64,000 nucleotides of DNA from Dyadobacter sp. 3J3 (lineage in GTDB: Bacteria > Bacteroidota > Bacteroidia > Cytophagales > Spirosomataceae). The notes under the pieces are model-generated. The model was not told the DNA's origin. It did no database searches and saw nothing but the letters and a program-made list of their open reading frames with translations. Location of the stretch: contig NZ_VTOL01000009.1 in assembly GCF_009801115.1 (NCBI RefSeq), positions 1-64,000 on the forward strand, in the 5' to 3' direction. This document shows positions 43,219 to 52,145 of the stretch, in pieces. How positions within the stretch are numbered: the stretch's first letter is position 1; each line of letters begins with the position of its first letter. Both the position numbers and the translations under genes were made by a program.

Positions 43219-44226
43219 CTATTTTAAGTTCTTTTTCAATTCTTCAATCACGAGGGAAGGAGATTCTTCCTCATAAAGTATCTTGTAAACCGCCGTCGTG
43301 ATCGGCAGATCCACGTGCAAAGTTTTATTCAATTCGTATATACTTTTGGTTGCATAATAACCTTCGGCGATCATTTTCATTTCAAGCTGAGCGGCCTTTA
43401 CACTATACCCGCGACCGACCATATTGCCAAATAAACGGTTACGACTGAATTGAGAATACGCCGTGACCAACAAATCACCCAGATAAGCAGAAGTACTCAA
43501 TTCCCGTTCACGAGGATCTAATGCCGTAACAAAATGGCGAATTTCCTGCATGGCATTGGAAACCATCACGGCCTGGAAATTATCTCCATTTCCTAATCCG
43601 TGCGTGATACCGCAGGCAAGCGCAATAATATTTTTCATCACCGCAGCATATTCTACACCGTACAAATCGGCAAGCGGATGGGCAGTAACATACCGGCAGG
43701 TCATCAATTTGGAAAAATCTTCGGCACAAACAGCGTCGGTGGAAGCTATTGTAAGGTAAGATTGTTTTTCAAGCGCAACTTCCTCTGCATGGCAGGGACC
43801 GGCAATGACGGCCATATCATTCAGCGGAACATGATATTTTTCAGAAACCCAATCCGTCACCAGAATATTTTCCTCCGGAATCATTCCTTTAATTGCTGAA
43901 ACCACCAGTTTTCCTTTCAGATGTGATTCGTTAAGATCCTGCAATGATTCCTGAACAAAAGCAGCCGGAACCGCCAGAATTACAAAATCCGCACCTTTTA
44001 CAGCATCACGGGTTTTCTCGTATACTTTTACTTTTTTGGGGGATAAATAAACATCACTCAGATAACTGGGATTGTGATGAAATTTGCGAATATGCTCAAT
44101 ATCCTTAGCATTACGTAACCACCAGCGAATTTGAATATTGGGTTGTTCACACAAGATTTTGATCAGCGCCGTAGCCCAGCTCCCTCCTCCTATTACTGCT
44201 ATTTTGGTATTATTCAAAAAACTCAT
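43219..44226 (-). CDS. gpsA: Glycerol-3-phosphate dehydrogenase [NAD(P)+]
   Basis: The ATG at 44226 (MSFLNNTKIAVIGGGSWATAL) puts the Rossmann GGGSWATA at the normal place and gives 335 residues; the frame is open to 44265. Further motifs: LAVPAAFVQESL, VVSAIKGMIPEE, VIAGPCHAEEV and the catalytic Lys region EYAAVMKNIIALACGI, then NDNFQAVMVSNAMQEI. It reduces dihydroxyacetone phosphate to sn-glycerol-3-phosphate for phospholipid synthesis. No co-transcribed lipid genes are adjacent. Confidence 0.93.
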   Translation of the reverse strand: MSFLNNTKIAVIGGGSWATALIKILCEQPNIQIRWWLRNAKDIEHIRKFHHNPSYLSDVYLSPKKVKVYEKTRDAVKGADFVILAVPAAFVQESLQDLNESHLKGKLVVSAIKGMIPEENILVTDWVSEKYHVPLNDMAVIAGPCHAEEVALEKQSYLTIASTDAVCAEDFSKLMTCRYVTAHPLADLYGVEYAAVMKNIIALACGITHGLGNGDNFQAVMVSNAMQEIRHFVTALDPRERELSTSAYLGDLLVTAYSQFSRNRLFGNMVGRGYSVKAAQLEMKMIAEGYYATKSIYELNKTLHVDLPITTAVYKILYEEESPSLVIEELKKNLK

Positions 44227-44355
44227 ATTTCCATCGAACACGATTGATTCCTTTTCATAAAACAAAAAAGAATGTAACAGAACCTAACTTTGGCCGAATC
44301 ATCAGAAATCAAACGACAGCCAAAAGTAAGGCTTTCTTCCAATTCGAAAACAATC

Positions 44356-45534
44356 TTAATTTACGCCAAGCTTCATAATCTTTCCACTTGCGAAATTCGC
44401 GAAATAAACTTCACCTTTTGAATCCTGTCCGAAAGTGGAAATCGTACCGCTGATTTTCATCAAAAGCGTATTCGCCTTAACCGTATTTCCGTCCAGTTCC
44501 AAAGACCATATGCGGCCACTTGCATAATCTCCGTAAATATATTTGCCTGCCAAACCAGCAATTGCCGATCCTCTGTACACATAACCTCCTGTAATAGAAA
44601 CATCGCCGTCGGCTCTTCCATAATCCAATACGGGCTCAATCAGGCCGGTTGCATCACAATTGGAAGACGGGCTGTAACAATTTTTCCCTTCCTTGATTTT
44701 CCATCCAAAGTTTCCACCCTTTGCGATCAGGTTGATTTCTTCTTTCACGCTTTGTCCCACATCTGCTGCAAAAAACCGGTCAGAACCTGTATCAAAACTT
44801 ATTTTCCAGGGATTTCTCAATCCAAACGCATAAATCTCTTCATAAGAACCGTCAGTATTACCTACAAATGGATTATCAGCCGGGATTCCATAGTTTCCTT
44901 TTGTTGTTGCATTGACATCAATACGTAATATTTTACCGAGAAAACTTTTCTTATTCTGCGCATTATTTGCCGGATCTCCGGCACTTCCACCATCTCCGGC
45001 AGCGATGTATAAGTACCCGTCTTTTCCGAATTGCAGCGAACCGCCTTTATGATTTGTGTAGGGTTGATTGTATGTCAAAAGAATGGTTTCACTAGAAGCA
45101 TCAGCAACATTTCCAGTGGCGGGATTCGCTTTGTAGCGCGCAATGACAGTTTGGAGCGGATTACTCCTGGTATAGTTGACATAAAAATATCCGTTCGTTT
45201 TAAAATTTGGGTGAAAAGCCAAACCTAAAAGTCCAAGTTCTCCACCAGAATTAACCTTGCTTTTGATATCTAAAAAAGTTGAAGCAGAAGAAACGGTACT
45301 GCTATTATCAAAAACCTTGATAATTCCTGACTGCTCCACAACAAACATGCGGTTCGAGGAATCTACCGCCGGTTTTATTTCGACTGGGGAAGTGAATGTC
45401 AAAGCCGGAAAAGCGTCCGTTGCCGTGATCGTATTATCAGGTCCGTTATCTACCTCGGTAACTTCTTTATCCGAAGACGAGCAACCAACAGTAAATAGTA
45501 TGGCAAGTACAAATGAGATGTGAGTGATTTTCAT
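44356..45534 (-). CDS. Lipoprotein glucose/sorbosone dehydrogenase family protein (GSDH)
   Basis: 392 residues with a lipoprotein signal (SFVLAILFTVGCSSS, Cys18). The propeller shows ELGLLGLAFHPNFKTNGYFYVNYT, the strongly conserved start of the GSDH/YliI family, then NHKGGSLQFGKDGYLYIAAGDGG, YAFGLRNPWKISFD and ADVGQSVKEEINLI with GGNFGW. These bind PQQ and calcium in characterised members and oxidise aldoses. Differs from the 34255 gene in motifs. It is divergent from the small membrane protein gene at 45574. Confidence 0.88.
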   Translation of the reverse strand: MKITHISFVLAILFTVGCSSSDKEVTEVDNGPDNTITATDAFPALTFTSPVEIKPAVDSSNRMFVVEQSGIIKVFDNSSTVSSASTFLDIKSKVNSGGELGLLGLAFHPNFKTNGYFYVNYTRSNPLQTVIARYKANPATGNVADASSETILLTYNQPYTNHKGGSLQFGKDGYLYIAAGDGGSAGDPANNAQNKKSFLGKILRIDVNATTKGNYGIPADNPFVGNTDGSYEEIYAFGLRNPWKISFDTGSDRFFAADVGQSVKEEINLIAKGGNFGWKIKEGKNCYSPSSNCDATGLIEPVLDYGRADGDVSITGGYVYRGSAIAGLAGKYIYGDYASGRIWSLELDGNTVKANTLLMKISGTISTFGQDSKGEVYFANFASGKIMKLGVN

Positions 45535-45573
45535 GACGTTACTTTTTTCTTATTGAACGTCATGAGGGAGTAA

Positions 45574-46071
45574 ATGTTTGGGAGGATGAGAAAATCCATG
45601 ATCAAAAGGCCATTGAATATGTTTAAGAAAGTATTGATAACGCTTGGCGTTATTATATTATCACTATTGCTCCTGGCTTTCATTTATTTTGAAACGATGT
45701 TTTTTCCTTTGCCATTTATAGTTGGAAAGTTTGGAGATCAATTCAATGTAAAGGATGTTTCCAGAGATACTGTTTTTAGTTGGTATAGATATTCTCCTTT
45801 TGTAGATAAGATAAAATCGAATACAATAAGTTTCGGTGTTCCTTTTACAATTACTTCGAAAGGTAATATAGACGATTCAGCAAAAGTACATTTCCAATAT
45901 GTCGGTCACCCCGATAACCCATTTTATTCCTGCAAACTTCCCAAGGGGAAAGTTGACACGGTCTTTTACGGAGAAATTTACGCCGATGAATGTGAAGTTG
46001 TTTATTCACATGGTAATGTAAAAAGCGGCAATCTGATTGTAAGTTTTGAACTTGGACGTCAAAAGAAATAA
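45574..46071 (+). CDS. Hypothetical membrane-anchored protein
   Basis: Up to 165 residues; Met codons at 45574, 45586, 45598 and 45619 are possible, and the last gives MFKKVLITLG directly before a membrane helix (VIILSLLLLAFIYFE). The remaining 115 residues face the periplasm and read as beta-rich (FTITSKGNIDDSAKVHFQYVG, EIYADECEVVYSHG). No recognised domain. Followed 70 bases later by a SnoaL-like gene. Confidence 0.65.
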   Translation: MFGRMRKSMIKRPLNMFKKVLITLGVIILSLLLLAFIYFETMFFPLPFIVGKFGDQFNVKDVSRDTVFSWYRYSPFVDKIKSNTISFGVPFTITSKGNIDDSAKVHFQYVGHPDNPFYSCKLPKGKVDTVFYGEIYADECEVVYSHGNVKSGNLIVSFELGRQKK

Positions 46072-46141
46072 GATATGCCATGATGCTAGCAAAAAACTTT
46101 ATTATAAAATAAATTACATTAATTAACCAAATTTAAATAAA

Positions 46142-46498
46142 ATGACAACCTCAGAAGTAGCTAACAAACTGGTGGAACTTTGTCGCCAGAACAAAATTGA
46201 TGTAGTACTTGAAACGCTTTATGCGGATAATGCACAAAGTATTGAAGCAAACGACATGATGGGGCCGCGGGTAGTGGAAGGTCTCCAGGCGATTAAAGCA
46301 AAATCAGCAACATTTCAAGCCGCTGTCGAAGAATTTCACGGTGCTAAAATATCGGATCCTATTGTTGCCGCTAACAGTTTTGCCCTTACCTGGACCCTCG
46401 ATACGACGTTTAAAGGACGTGGAAGAATGAGTATGGAAGAAGTGTGTGTTTATCAGGTTAAAGATGGAAAAATTATTTTAGAGCAGTTCTTTTATTGA
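46142..46498 (+). CDS. SnoaL-like (NTF2-fold) protein
   Basis: 118 residues. Starts TSEVANKLVELCRQNKIDVVLETLY, then MGPRVVEGLQAIKAKSATFQAAVEEFHG and ends VCVYQVKDGKIILEQFFY, which is the standard SnoaL/NTF2-like pattern with a cone-shaped pocket. No signal peptide. Function unknown; members act as small isomerases, hydrolases or binding proteins. Confidence 0.83.
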   Translation: MTTSEVANKLVELCRQNKIDVVLETLYADNAQSIEANDMMGPRVVEGLQAIKAKSATFQAAVEEFHGAKISDPIVAANSFALTWTLDTTFKGRGRMSMEEVCVYQVKDGKIILEQFFY

Positions 46499-46572
46499 TT
46501 TTTGGAATTAGAAAAAATATGTCCAGAAGTATTAGAAACCAAGCTAAAATCAATTTGCAGTCGTTGTTTGTT

Positions 46573-46660
46573 TAGTTTAGCGTTTGCAATGCTACTTTTC
46601 TAGTCGCTTTACAAACCCTTGCCCATGTTCACCACGATTGCAAATCATGTTGAACATGGG
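46573..46660. repeat. AGCGTTTGCAA-type repeat and stem-loop
   Basis: TTTAGCGTTTGCAATGC followed by CTTTACAAACCC resembles the element at 48249-48295. A CCCATGTTCA/TGAACATGGG stem (46622-46660) follows and lies between two convergent genes, so it may end transcription. Confidence 0.5.
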
Positions 46661-46668
46661 TTTCATTA

Positions 46669-47391
46669 TTATTTCAAAATCTGATAGGTGTAAGATATAT
46701 TGCCATTCGTTTGAATATATTCCACTCTATCATTTAAAATCTGATACTTGGCGCCAGTCTCAATTACTTTAAAAACCATGTTATCCTGTGGTGTCAGTTT
46801 AGTTTCACCAGACTTTGCATCATTGTAAAGATTAAAGTAGGATGCAGAGGTTTTTAAATCATTTGTATAAGCTATAAGTGCATTCTGCCCCCAGCCATGA
46901 TCATAAAATCTCGCAATAACATTAGAAGCCCTCACACCATCCGGTAAATTATTAATTGTTTCTGGCAAAGTTGGTTCTTTATACATTACTTGTGCGGAAA
47001 TTGGCTCTCCATCCTCATCTTTTTCAGTGCACGCTGAGCAATCTATATTATAGTTTGCGACACCGTAATAAGGATTATTATTAGAGAAGTAACGGAATCC
47101 AACTTGGACATGCGCAGTTCCTCCATGGGAAATGCGCTCCTTGTGAGCAATTGCAATCATTTCATCGACAGTCAGTTTTTCTTGAATCAAAACATCTAAA
47201 TAAACTGCATTTTTAAACTCATTAGTGTCGGATGTCATGATTTGGTAATCCGTGTTTCTTACTGCCTGTACCTCCTGCCGACTTTCCTTTTCTACAACTA
47301 CCGGTCGAGTTTTTATTTTTTCAGGTTTTTGAGTAAAGAGTAAGATTGCAATGGCCCCTAGTACTATGACTGATATTATAATTCCTTTCAT
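46669..47391 (-). CDS. Hypothetical protein with N-terminal membrane anchor
   Basis: 240 residues: a membrane helix (GIIISVIVLGAIAILLF, about 3-20), a charged linker, then a domain with TVDEMIAIAHKERISHG, AHVQVGFRYFSNNNPYYGVANYNIDCSAC and ARFYDHGWGQNALIAYT. The CSAC pair could form a disulfide or bind metal. No family recognised. Upstream is the gene-free region with the candidate RNA. Confidence 0.65.
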   Translation of the reverse strand: MKGIIISVIVLGAIAILLFTQKPEKIKTRPVVVEKESRQEVQAVRNTDYQIMTSDTNEFKNAVYLDVLIQEKLTVDEMIAIAHKERISHGGTAHVQVGFRYFSNNNPYYGVANYNIDCSACTEKDEDGEPISAQVMYKEPTLPETINNLPDGVRASNVIARFYDHGWGQNALIAYTNDLKTSASYFNLYNDAKSGETKLTPQDNMVFKVIETGAKYQILNDRVEYIQTNGNISYTYQILK

Positions 47392-47635
47392 GGTGACAAA
47401 GGTAGTATTTTGAATTAATCAGATAAGTCCGTTAAATAAATCAGTAAGCTTTTTTAATGCCAATTCTTGCTCTCTTTTGGTCGATAGCTCAGAGTCGGCC
47501 TTTTAATAATTGTAGACATATGTCCCAAGATTCATGAATACATTTGGTATTGAGCTAATGATATTTTTGCGATGATGTACTCCTAGATGATTCAAGTAAA
47601 ACCAACGAATCCAATATACGTTAATAAAATTACCG
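47392..47635. other. Gene-free stretch before candidate RNA
   Basis: AT-rich and without a credible reading frame. GGTCGATAGCTCAGAGTCGGCC near 47480 recalls a tRNA D arm but no acceptor, anticodon or T arm follows. Confidence 0.5.
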
Positions 47636-47665
47636 TTGGAAAGTTGTAACTATTTCATAACTTTG
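47636..47665 (+). promoter_or_regulatory. Consensus promoter of candidate RNA
   Basis: TTG (47636-47638), 19-base spacer, TAACTTTG (47658-47665): a full match to the Bacteroidota TTG-N19-TAnnTTTG promoter, pointing into a region without a protein gene. Confidence 0.65.
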
Positions 47666-47669
47666 GTGC

Positions 47670-47913
47670 AAAGAAAAAGCTCCAATCGCGTATCAGCGCA
47701 AAAGGAGCCTATCTTGATTCATATTCTTTTAACCTACTAAACATGTTAAAGGCATGATTAGAAAGTTCATTAAATATGTCCAACAATGTTGGGCATATTT
47801 ACCAAAGAGCATTAGGTGGATAATCGAGTTGCTAATAGGCAGCTGGTTATGCCACATGATACTCGGTTACTAAACCATCGGCCTCATACAGTAATTATGT
47901 ATGGGGTCTTTTT
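47670..47913 (+). ncRNA. Candidate structured small RNA (about 244 nt), family unknown
   Basis: The unit runs from a consensus promoter to a terminator with no credible reading frame. Predicted stems: GCTCC/GGAGC (47679-47708), ATATGTCCAA/TTGGGCATAT with a 5-nt loop (47774-47798), TAATCGAGT/ACTCGGTTA (47821-47869) holding GGCA/TGCC inside, and the terminator. The 5' AAAAAG-CTCC can also pair with GGGG and CTTTTT at the 3' end, which would close the whole molecule. Consensus features of tmRNA, RNase P RNA and SRP RNA were not seen; a 6S-like RNA cannot be excluded. Transcription is inferred only. Confidence 0.5.
47880..47913 (+). terminator. Terminator of candidate RNA
   Basis: GGCCTCATACA (47880-47890) pairs with TGTATGGGGTC (47898-47908), 11 bp with two wobbles, 7-nt loop, then five T. 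Confidence 0.8.
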
Positions 47914-48253
47914 ACATAACAAATATATAAACAAATAATTTATTTACAAACAAATTATATAGTTGTTAAATAAGTAGTTGTTAATTCCGCTGTTGTTATA
48001 ATTGAAGTTGTTGAAAAAAGATATAATTAAAAGGGACTATAAAGATATGTTATAAAGCACTTGTTGTTACTATTAATCTTCTTTTTTAAAGATCTTGTGC
48101 ATTACAACTTCTTGCCAAACTCCATGTAAGTCTTTGTTTTGAAAAGATCAACATATCTCCATGATATTGATTTAGACAAATTTGCAGGCTGAGTTGCAGT
48201 GAAATCGTATTAATAAATGCTAACACCAATTTGTAATTAGTGTTCCTTAGCTT
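47914..48253. other. AT-rich gene-free stretch
   Basis: Very AT-rich, with repeated GTTGTT words. No reading frame, repeat unit or stable hairpin could be supported. Confidence 0.5.
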
Positions 48254-48295
48254 AGCGTTTGCAACGCAAGCCTGTATGCAAGAGTTACAAACGCT
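48254..48295 (-). terminator. Stem-loop directly after eboF
   Basis: AGCGTTTG (48254-48261) pairs with CAAACGCT (48288-48295). It abuts the eboF stop and resembles the repeat at 46573, so a repeat element may have been co-opted as terminator. Confidence 0.55.
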
Positions 48296-49657
48296 TTAAA
48301 CCAAATGCTCCCAAATCACATCATAAACATCCACCGCTTCAATTTCCTTTTCCAGCGGCTCGTCCGTTACCAAAATCGGGAAATATTCACGCGGTACATT
48401 CACACTTCCGTGTGAGCCTTTTACGAGTGTTGCGTCCAATGGAATAACGTCCATCAGATATCTGAACCCTAGTAATTTTCTTCCCAGCTTATACCCTGCG
48501 CGAAGTTTGATAAATGGATTTTTTGGATCCATGAACATCTCGACAGGATCATAACCCGGCTTCTTGAAAATTTCAACGAGATGGGCAAAATCTGGTGCTT
48601 TGGCATCATCCAGCCAATAGTAGTAGGTAAACCAGCTATCCGGTTTCGCAACCGCAACAATATCTCCCGAACGATCATGGTTTAAATGATATTCTTTTTG
48701 CTGCTCTTTGTCTAAAACCAGATCAATCCCCGGCGTAGCTTTCAAAACCTTTATAACCTGTTCTTTTACACTCGGATCATTAAGATAAACATGTGAAATC
48801 TGGTGATCCGAAGCTGCAAATGCTTTGGAAGCACCCGCGTCCAGCAATTCATACCAACGTTCGGTTCTTACCGATATTAATCCTTCTTTTCTTAAAATCC
48901 GGTTGATATCAATGTGATTGCTCACAGGGTTAATGCCGTATTCGGACAAGAGAATAATGCTGGCATTTTTCGCTTCGTAAAACGTTACCAGATCTTCAAC
49001 GATTTTATCGATTTCGCCTAGTTCTTTACTGATTTTCGAAAAATCCGGCCCGAATTTTTGCAGGCAATAATCCAGATGCGGAAGGTAAATAAGTGTTAAC
49101 GTCGGATTATGTTTATCATCCACATACATGGACGCATCGGCAATCCATTTTGTCGATTTTATATTGGCATTTGGCCCCCAAAAACTAAAAAGTGGAAATT
49201 GACCAAATTTCTCTTGTAACTCGTCCCGTAATTCCGGCGGATAGGCATAACAATCCTGTGCCTTAACACCATCTGCATGATATTGCGGACGTGGGGTTAC
49301 TGAAAAATCTGCCGTGGAATACATATTGTACCACCAGAACATTTTCGAACAGGTAAATGTCGGATCTGCCTTTTTCGCTGCGTCCCAGATTTTATCAGCC
49401 TGAACAAGTTTGTTGGATTGTTTCCAGAATTTTATTTCGGAGTCATCTTTATCATACCAGCCATTCCCCACAATACCATGGTCAACCGGCCATTTTCCGG
49501 TAATATAGGTCGATTGCGAAGTCGTGGTAACGGCAGGCAAAACCGGTTTTATAGAAGTAAGATGACGTTTTTCAACATACCTTTTCAAAAACGGAGTATG
49601 CTCTCCAATCAAATTAGCACTAAGCGCTACGATATCGATGACAACAGTTTTTTTCAT
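48296..49657 (-). CDS. eboF: EboF-like nucleotide pyrophosphatase/phosphodiesterase family protein
   Basis: 453 residues of the alkaline phosphatase superfamily without a signal peptide. The nucleophile region is PAVTTTSQSTYITGKWPVDHGIVGNGWYD, and metal ligand stretches are IYLPHLDYCLQKFGP, LLSEYGIN and SDHQISHVYL, with LVKGSHGSVN near the end. This is the family seen as EboF in ebo clusters. It is the last gene of the cluster here, separated from eboE by a 1.1-kb repeat array. A 16-bp palindrome lies 8 bases before its start, so it may have its own control. Confidence 0.85.
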   Translation of the reverse strand: MKKTVVIDIVALSANLIGEHTPFLKRYVEKRHLTSIKPVLPAVTTTSQSTYITGKWPVDHGIVGNGWYDKDDSEIKFWKQSNKLVQADKIWDAAKKADPTFTCSKMFWWYNMYSTADFSVTPRPQYHADGVKAQDCYAYPPELRDELQEKFGQFPLFSFWGPNANIKSTKWIADASMYVDDKHNPTLTLIYLPHLDYCLQKFGPDFSKISKELGEIDKIVEDLVTFYEAKNASIILLSEYGINPVSNHIDINRILRKEGLISVRTERWYELLDAGASKAFAASDHQISHVYLNDPSVKEQVIKVLKATPGIDLVLDKEQQKEYHLNHDRSGDIVAVAKPDSWFTYYYWLDDAKAPDFAHLVEIFKKPGYDPVEMFMDPKNPFIKLRAGYKLGRKLLGFRYLMDVIPLDATLVKGSHGSVNVPREYFPILVTDEPLEKEIEAVDVYDVIWEHLV

Positions 49658-49664
49658 TTTGATC

Positions 49665-49680
49665 TTAACTTCGAAGTTAA
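49665..49680. promoter_or_regulatory. 16-bp perfect palindrome before eboF
   Basis: TTAACTTCGAAGTTAA is its own reverse complement and lies 8 bases upstream of the eboF start codon. A dimeric regulator could bind here, or it may form a leader hairpin. No second copy was noticed. Confidence 0.45.
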
Positions 49681-49710
49681 TTCAGTAACCAATATGTTAG
49701 TAATGCCAAG

Positions 49711-50770
49711 CCCAAAAACAGGAGGCTCCGAAGGAGCCAGGAAGATCCGGCTAGCAAATTATTTCTATAAACAGGAGGCTCCAAATGGAGCCGGAAATCA
49801 TCCGGCTAGTAAATTATTTTCAGAAACAAGCGGCTCCAAAAGAACCAGAAATCGTCCGGCTAGTAAATTATTTCAAGAAACAAGCAGCTCCAAAAGAACC
49901 AGAAACCATCCGGCTAGTAAATTATTTCCAGAAACAAACAGCTCCAAAAAGAACCAGAAATCGTCCGGCTAGTAAATTATTTCAAGAAACAAGCAGCTCC
50001 AAAAGAACCAGAAACCATCCGGCTAGTAAATTATTTCCAGAAACAAGCAGCTCCAAAAGAACCAGAAATCGTCCGGCTAGTAAATTATTTCCAGAAACAA
50101 GCAGCTCCAAAAAGAACCAGAAATCGTCCGGCTAGTAAATTATTTCAAGAAACAAGCAGCTCCAAAAGAACCAGAAACCATCCGGCTAGTAAATTATTTC
50201 CAGAAACAAGCAGCTTCAAATGGAGCCGGAAATCATCCGGCTAGTAAATTATTTTCAGAAATAAGCAACTCTATAAGAACCAGAAATCGTCCTGCTGGCA
50301 AATTATTTCTATAAACACGAGGCTCCAAAAGGAGCCGAAATCATCCAGCTATTAAATTATTTCCAGAAATAAGCAACTCTATAAGAACCAGATATCGTCC
50401 TGCTGGCAAATTATTTCTATAAACACGAGGCTCCAAAAGGAGCCGAAATCATCCAGCTATTAAATTATTTCCAGAAATAAGCAACTCTATAAGAACCAGA
50501 TATCGTCCTGCTGGCAAATTATTTCTATAAACACGAGGCTCCAAAAGGAGCCGAAATCATCCAGCTATTAAATTATTTCCAGAGACAGGAGGCTCCCAAA
50601 GGAGCCAAAATACTTACCAAAACACCTTTTCTATAAACAGGAAGCTCCAAATGGAGCCGGAAATCATCCGGCTGGTAAATTATTTCCAGAAACAGGAGGC
50701 TCCAAAAGGAGCCAAAATACTTACCAAAACACCTTTTCTATAAACAGGAGGCTCCAAATGAAGCTAAAAA
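49711..50770. repeat. 54-55-bp tandem array inside the ebo cluster
   Basis: Landmark CCGGCTAG recurs at 49747, 49802, 49856, 49910, 49965, 50019, 50073, 50128, 50182 and 50237, and continues as degenerate CCTGCTGG/CCAGCTAT versions to about 50670; about 19 units. Many units hold a GGCTCC-AAAT-GGAGCC hairpin. Between about 50261 and 50575 a 108-bp double unit is repeated three times. Plus-strand open frames across it (for example 49785-50135) encode only repeat peptides and are not genes. Confidence 0.9.
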
Positions 50771-50860
50771 TGACCGACGAAACTCCCCCCAGAAACAAAA
50801 TTAAAAGAGCAGTCAAACAACAGCAACTCATTCAATGTTAAAGATTTCTCCTACTCCACC

Positions 50861-50910
50861 ATTAACAATTAACCCGTAACAATTAACCATTACAATTAAC
50901 CCTTAACAAT
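50861..50910. repeat. AACAATTAACCC repeat, copy 2, overlapping the eboE 3' end
   Basis: ATTAACAATTAACCC is followed by variant copies of itself. Codons 394-403 of eboE (LRVNCNG and stop) lie in it. Related to the element at 27438. Confidence 0.6.
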
Positions 50911-52094
50911 TTTTTCACCCACTCCATCTCCCGCACAATCGAATCTCCAATCGGCTTCTGGATATCTTCCGGCAAAACTCCCCAGGTATAGGTTTCCACT
51001 TCCAAACATGGAGCAAATGGTGTTTTTTTATGGATTTCTAAGGTTTTGACAATTGCATTTTGCGTGGAATCAAGCGCACCATAAGACTCTATAAATAATG
51101 GAACATGGAAATGAACGCGCCATTCCTTTTGTTCACCTTCTTTATAATCTTCCAGCGCTTCGGGCAGGTCAGGATAATATTTCATTCCATCATTAGTTTG
51201 CGCTACCACCTGATGTAGATAAACCGGCTCGTCAAACGCTTTGATCGCTTCGTATTTTGTTTGAGGATCTGTTGAAAAATCAACTTTCAGCGCGGAACTC
51301 ACTTGAATCCTTCCCACTTTTATACCAATTTCATCTAGTCGGTTCAGTATATCTTCCGGTTCTTCAAAAGCAACGGCAGCGTGACAAATATCGTAGCAGA
51401 GACGGATGTAATGCAAAATTGTTTCTTTACTTTTTTCTTCCGAAAAACCATATGTATCTTTCAGATAAGCAATTCCGGTTGGTAGAAGATCATCACGGTA
51501 CCAGTTTACAAAGTCATCGGTATTATCTAAAATCCCGTCTGGTTCAGGCTCGATATGCAAGTGCATTACCTTGCCGGATTCTTTTTCAATCGAGATCAAA
51601 TGATCAACAATTGTCAGGATATTTTTGGTAGCGATATCAATTGTGTTTCGCTTCGCTTCTTCTGTTTTCCACCACAAACGGTAGGACAATGGAGGAGTTG
51701 AAACACCACCTTCAGTATCCTCAGGAAGAATTTGCGCTAAAATTGTAAAAAGACGTTTGGTATATTCAACACGGTCTGATGTTGTCCAGTCCGGCGTATG
51801 CACGTCATCTTTTACACGCGTTGCGTGAAATCCTCCGTAGGGGAAACCATTGATGACGGTGATATAAACATTATTTTCGGCAAGCCAGCTTTTGAATTCT
51901 GCCATACGCTCCGGTTTGATCAGCTCAATCGACGCGTCATTAGCAAGCCGTAAACCAAGTGCAAAGGGCTCGCCGGGCGCCAGCTGCTGCCTGATATATG
52001 GAATATTTTCTTTTAAAGTCTTGAAATGATCATCCCATTTTTCGCCTGGATGAATATTGCTGCAATAGGTTAAATGACCGAATTTGGTAATCAT
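50883..52094 (-). CDS. eboE: EboE, xylose-isomerase-like TIM barrel (metabolite traffic protein)
   Basis: 403 residues. ITKFGHLTYCSNIHPGEKWDDHF is the characteristic EboE opening. The TIM barrel has metal-type residues in VMHLHIEPEPDGILDN, IRLCYDICHAAVAFE and WRVHFHVPLF, with LEVETYTWGVLP near the end. In Nostoc the ebo genes are needed to move a pigment precursor to the periplasm; the reaction of EboE is unknown. The last residues (RVNCNG) are encoded by a short repeat and are probably not ancestral. The gene follows eboD by about 50 bases. Confidence 0.9.
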   Translation of the reverse strand: MITKFGHLTYCSNIHPGEKWDDHFKTLKENIPYIRQQLAPGEPFALGLRLANDASIELIKPERMAEFKSWLAENNVYITVINGFPYGGFHATRVKDDVHTPDWTTSDRVEYTKRLFTILAQILPEDTEGGVSTPPLSYRLWWKTEEAKRNTIDIATKNILTIVDHLISIEKESGKVMHLHIEPEPDGILDNTDDFVNWYRDDLLPTGIAYLKDTYGFSEEKSKETILHYIRLCYDICHAAVAFEEPEDILNRLDEIGIKVGRIQVSSALKVDFSTDPQTKYEAIKAFDEPVYLHQVVAQTNDGMKYYPDLPEALEDYKEGEQKEWRVHFHVPLFIESYGALDSTQNAIVKTLEIHKKTPFAPCLEVETYTWGVLPEDIQKPIGDSIVREMEWVKKLLRVNCNG

Positions 52095-52145
52095 ACTTTT
52101 AGGTTTAGGAAATTCAAATTGGATATCTGACTTATTTAAAAGTTG

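Noticed and set aside
47470..47500. tRNA-like TAGCTCAG segment
   Set aside because: Only a D-arm-like word is present; no cloverleaf can be drawn.
49418..50135. Two plus-strand frames encoding repeated NxPASKLFxET peptides
   Set aside because: The peptides only mirror the 54-55-bp DNA repeat, shift frame with unit length, and have no start context.
49711..50770. CRISPR array
   Set aside because: Units are continuous near-identical repeats without unique spacers, and no cas genes are nearby.
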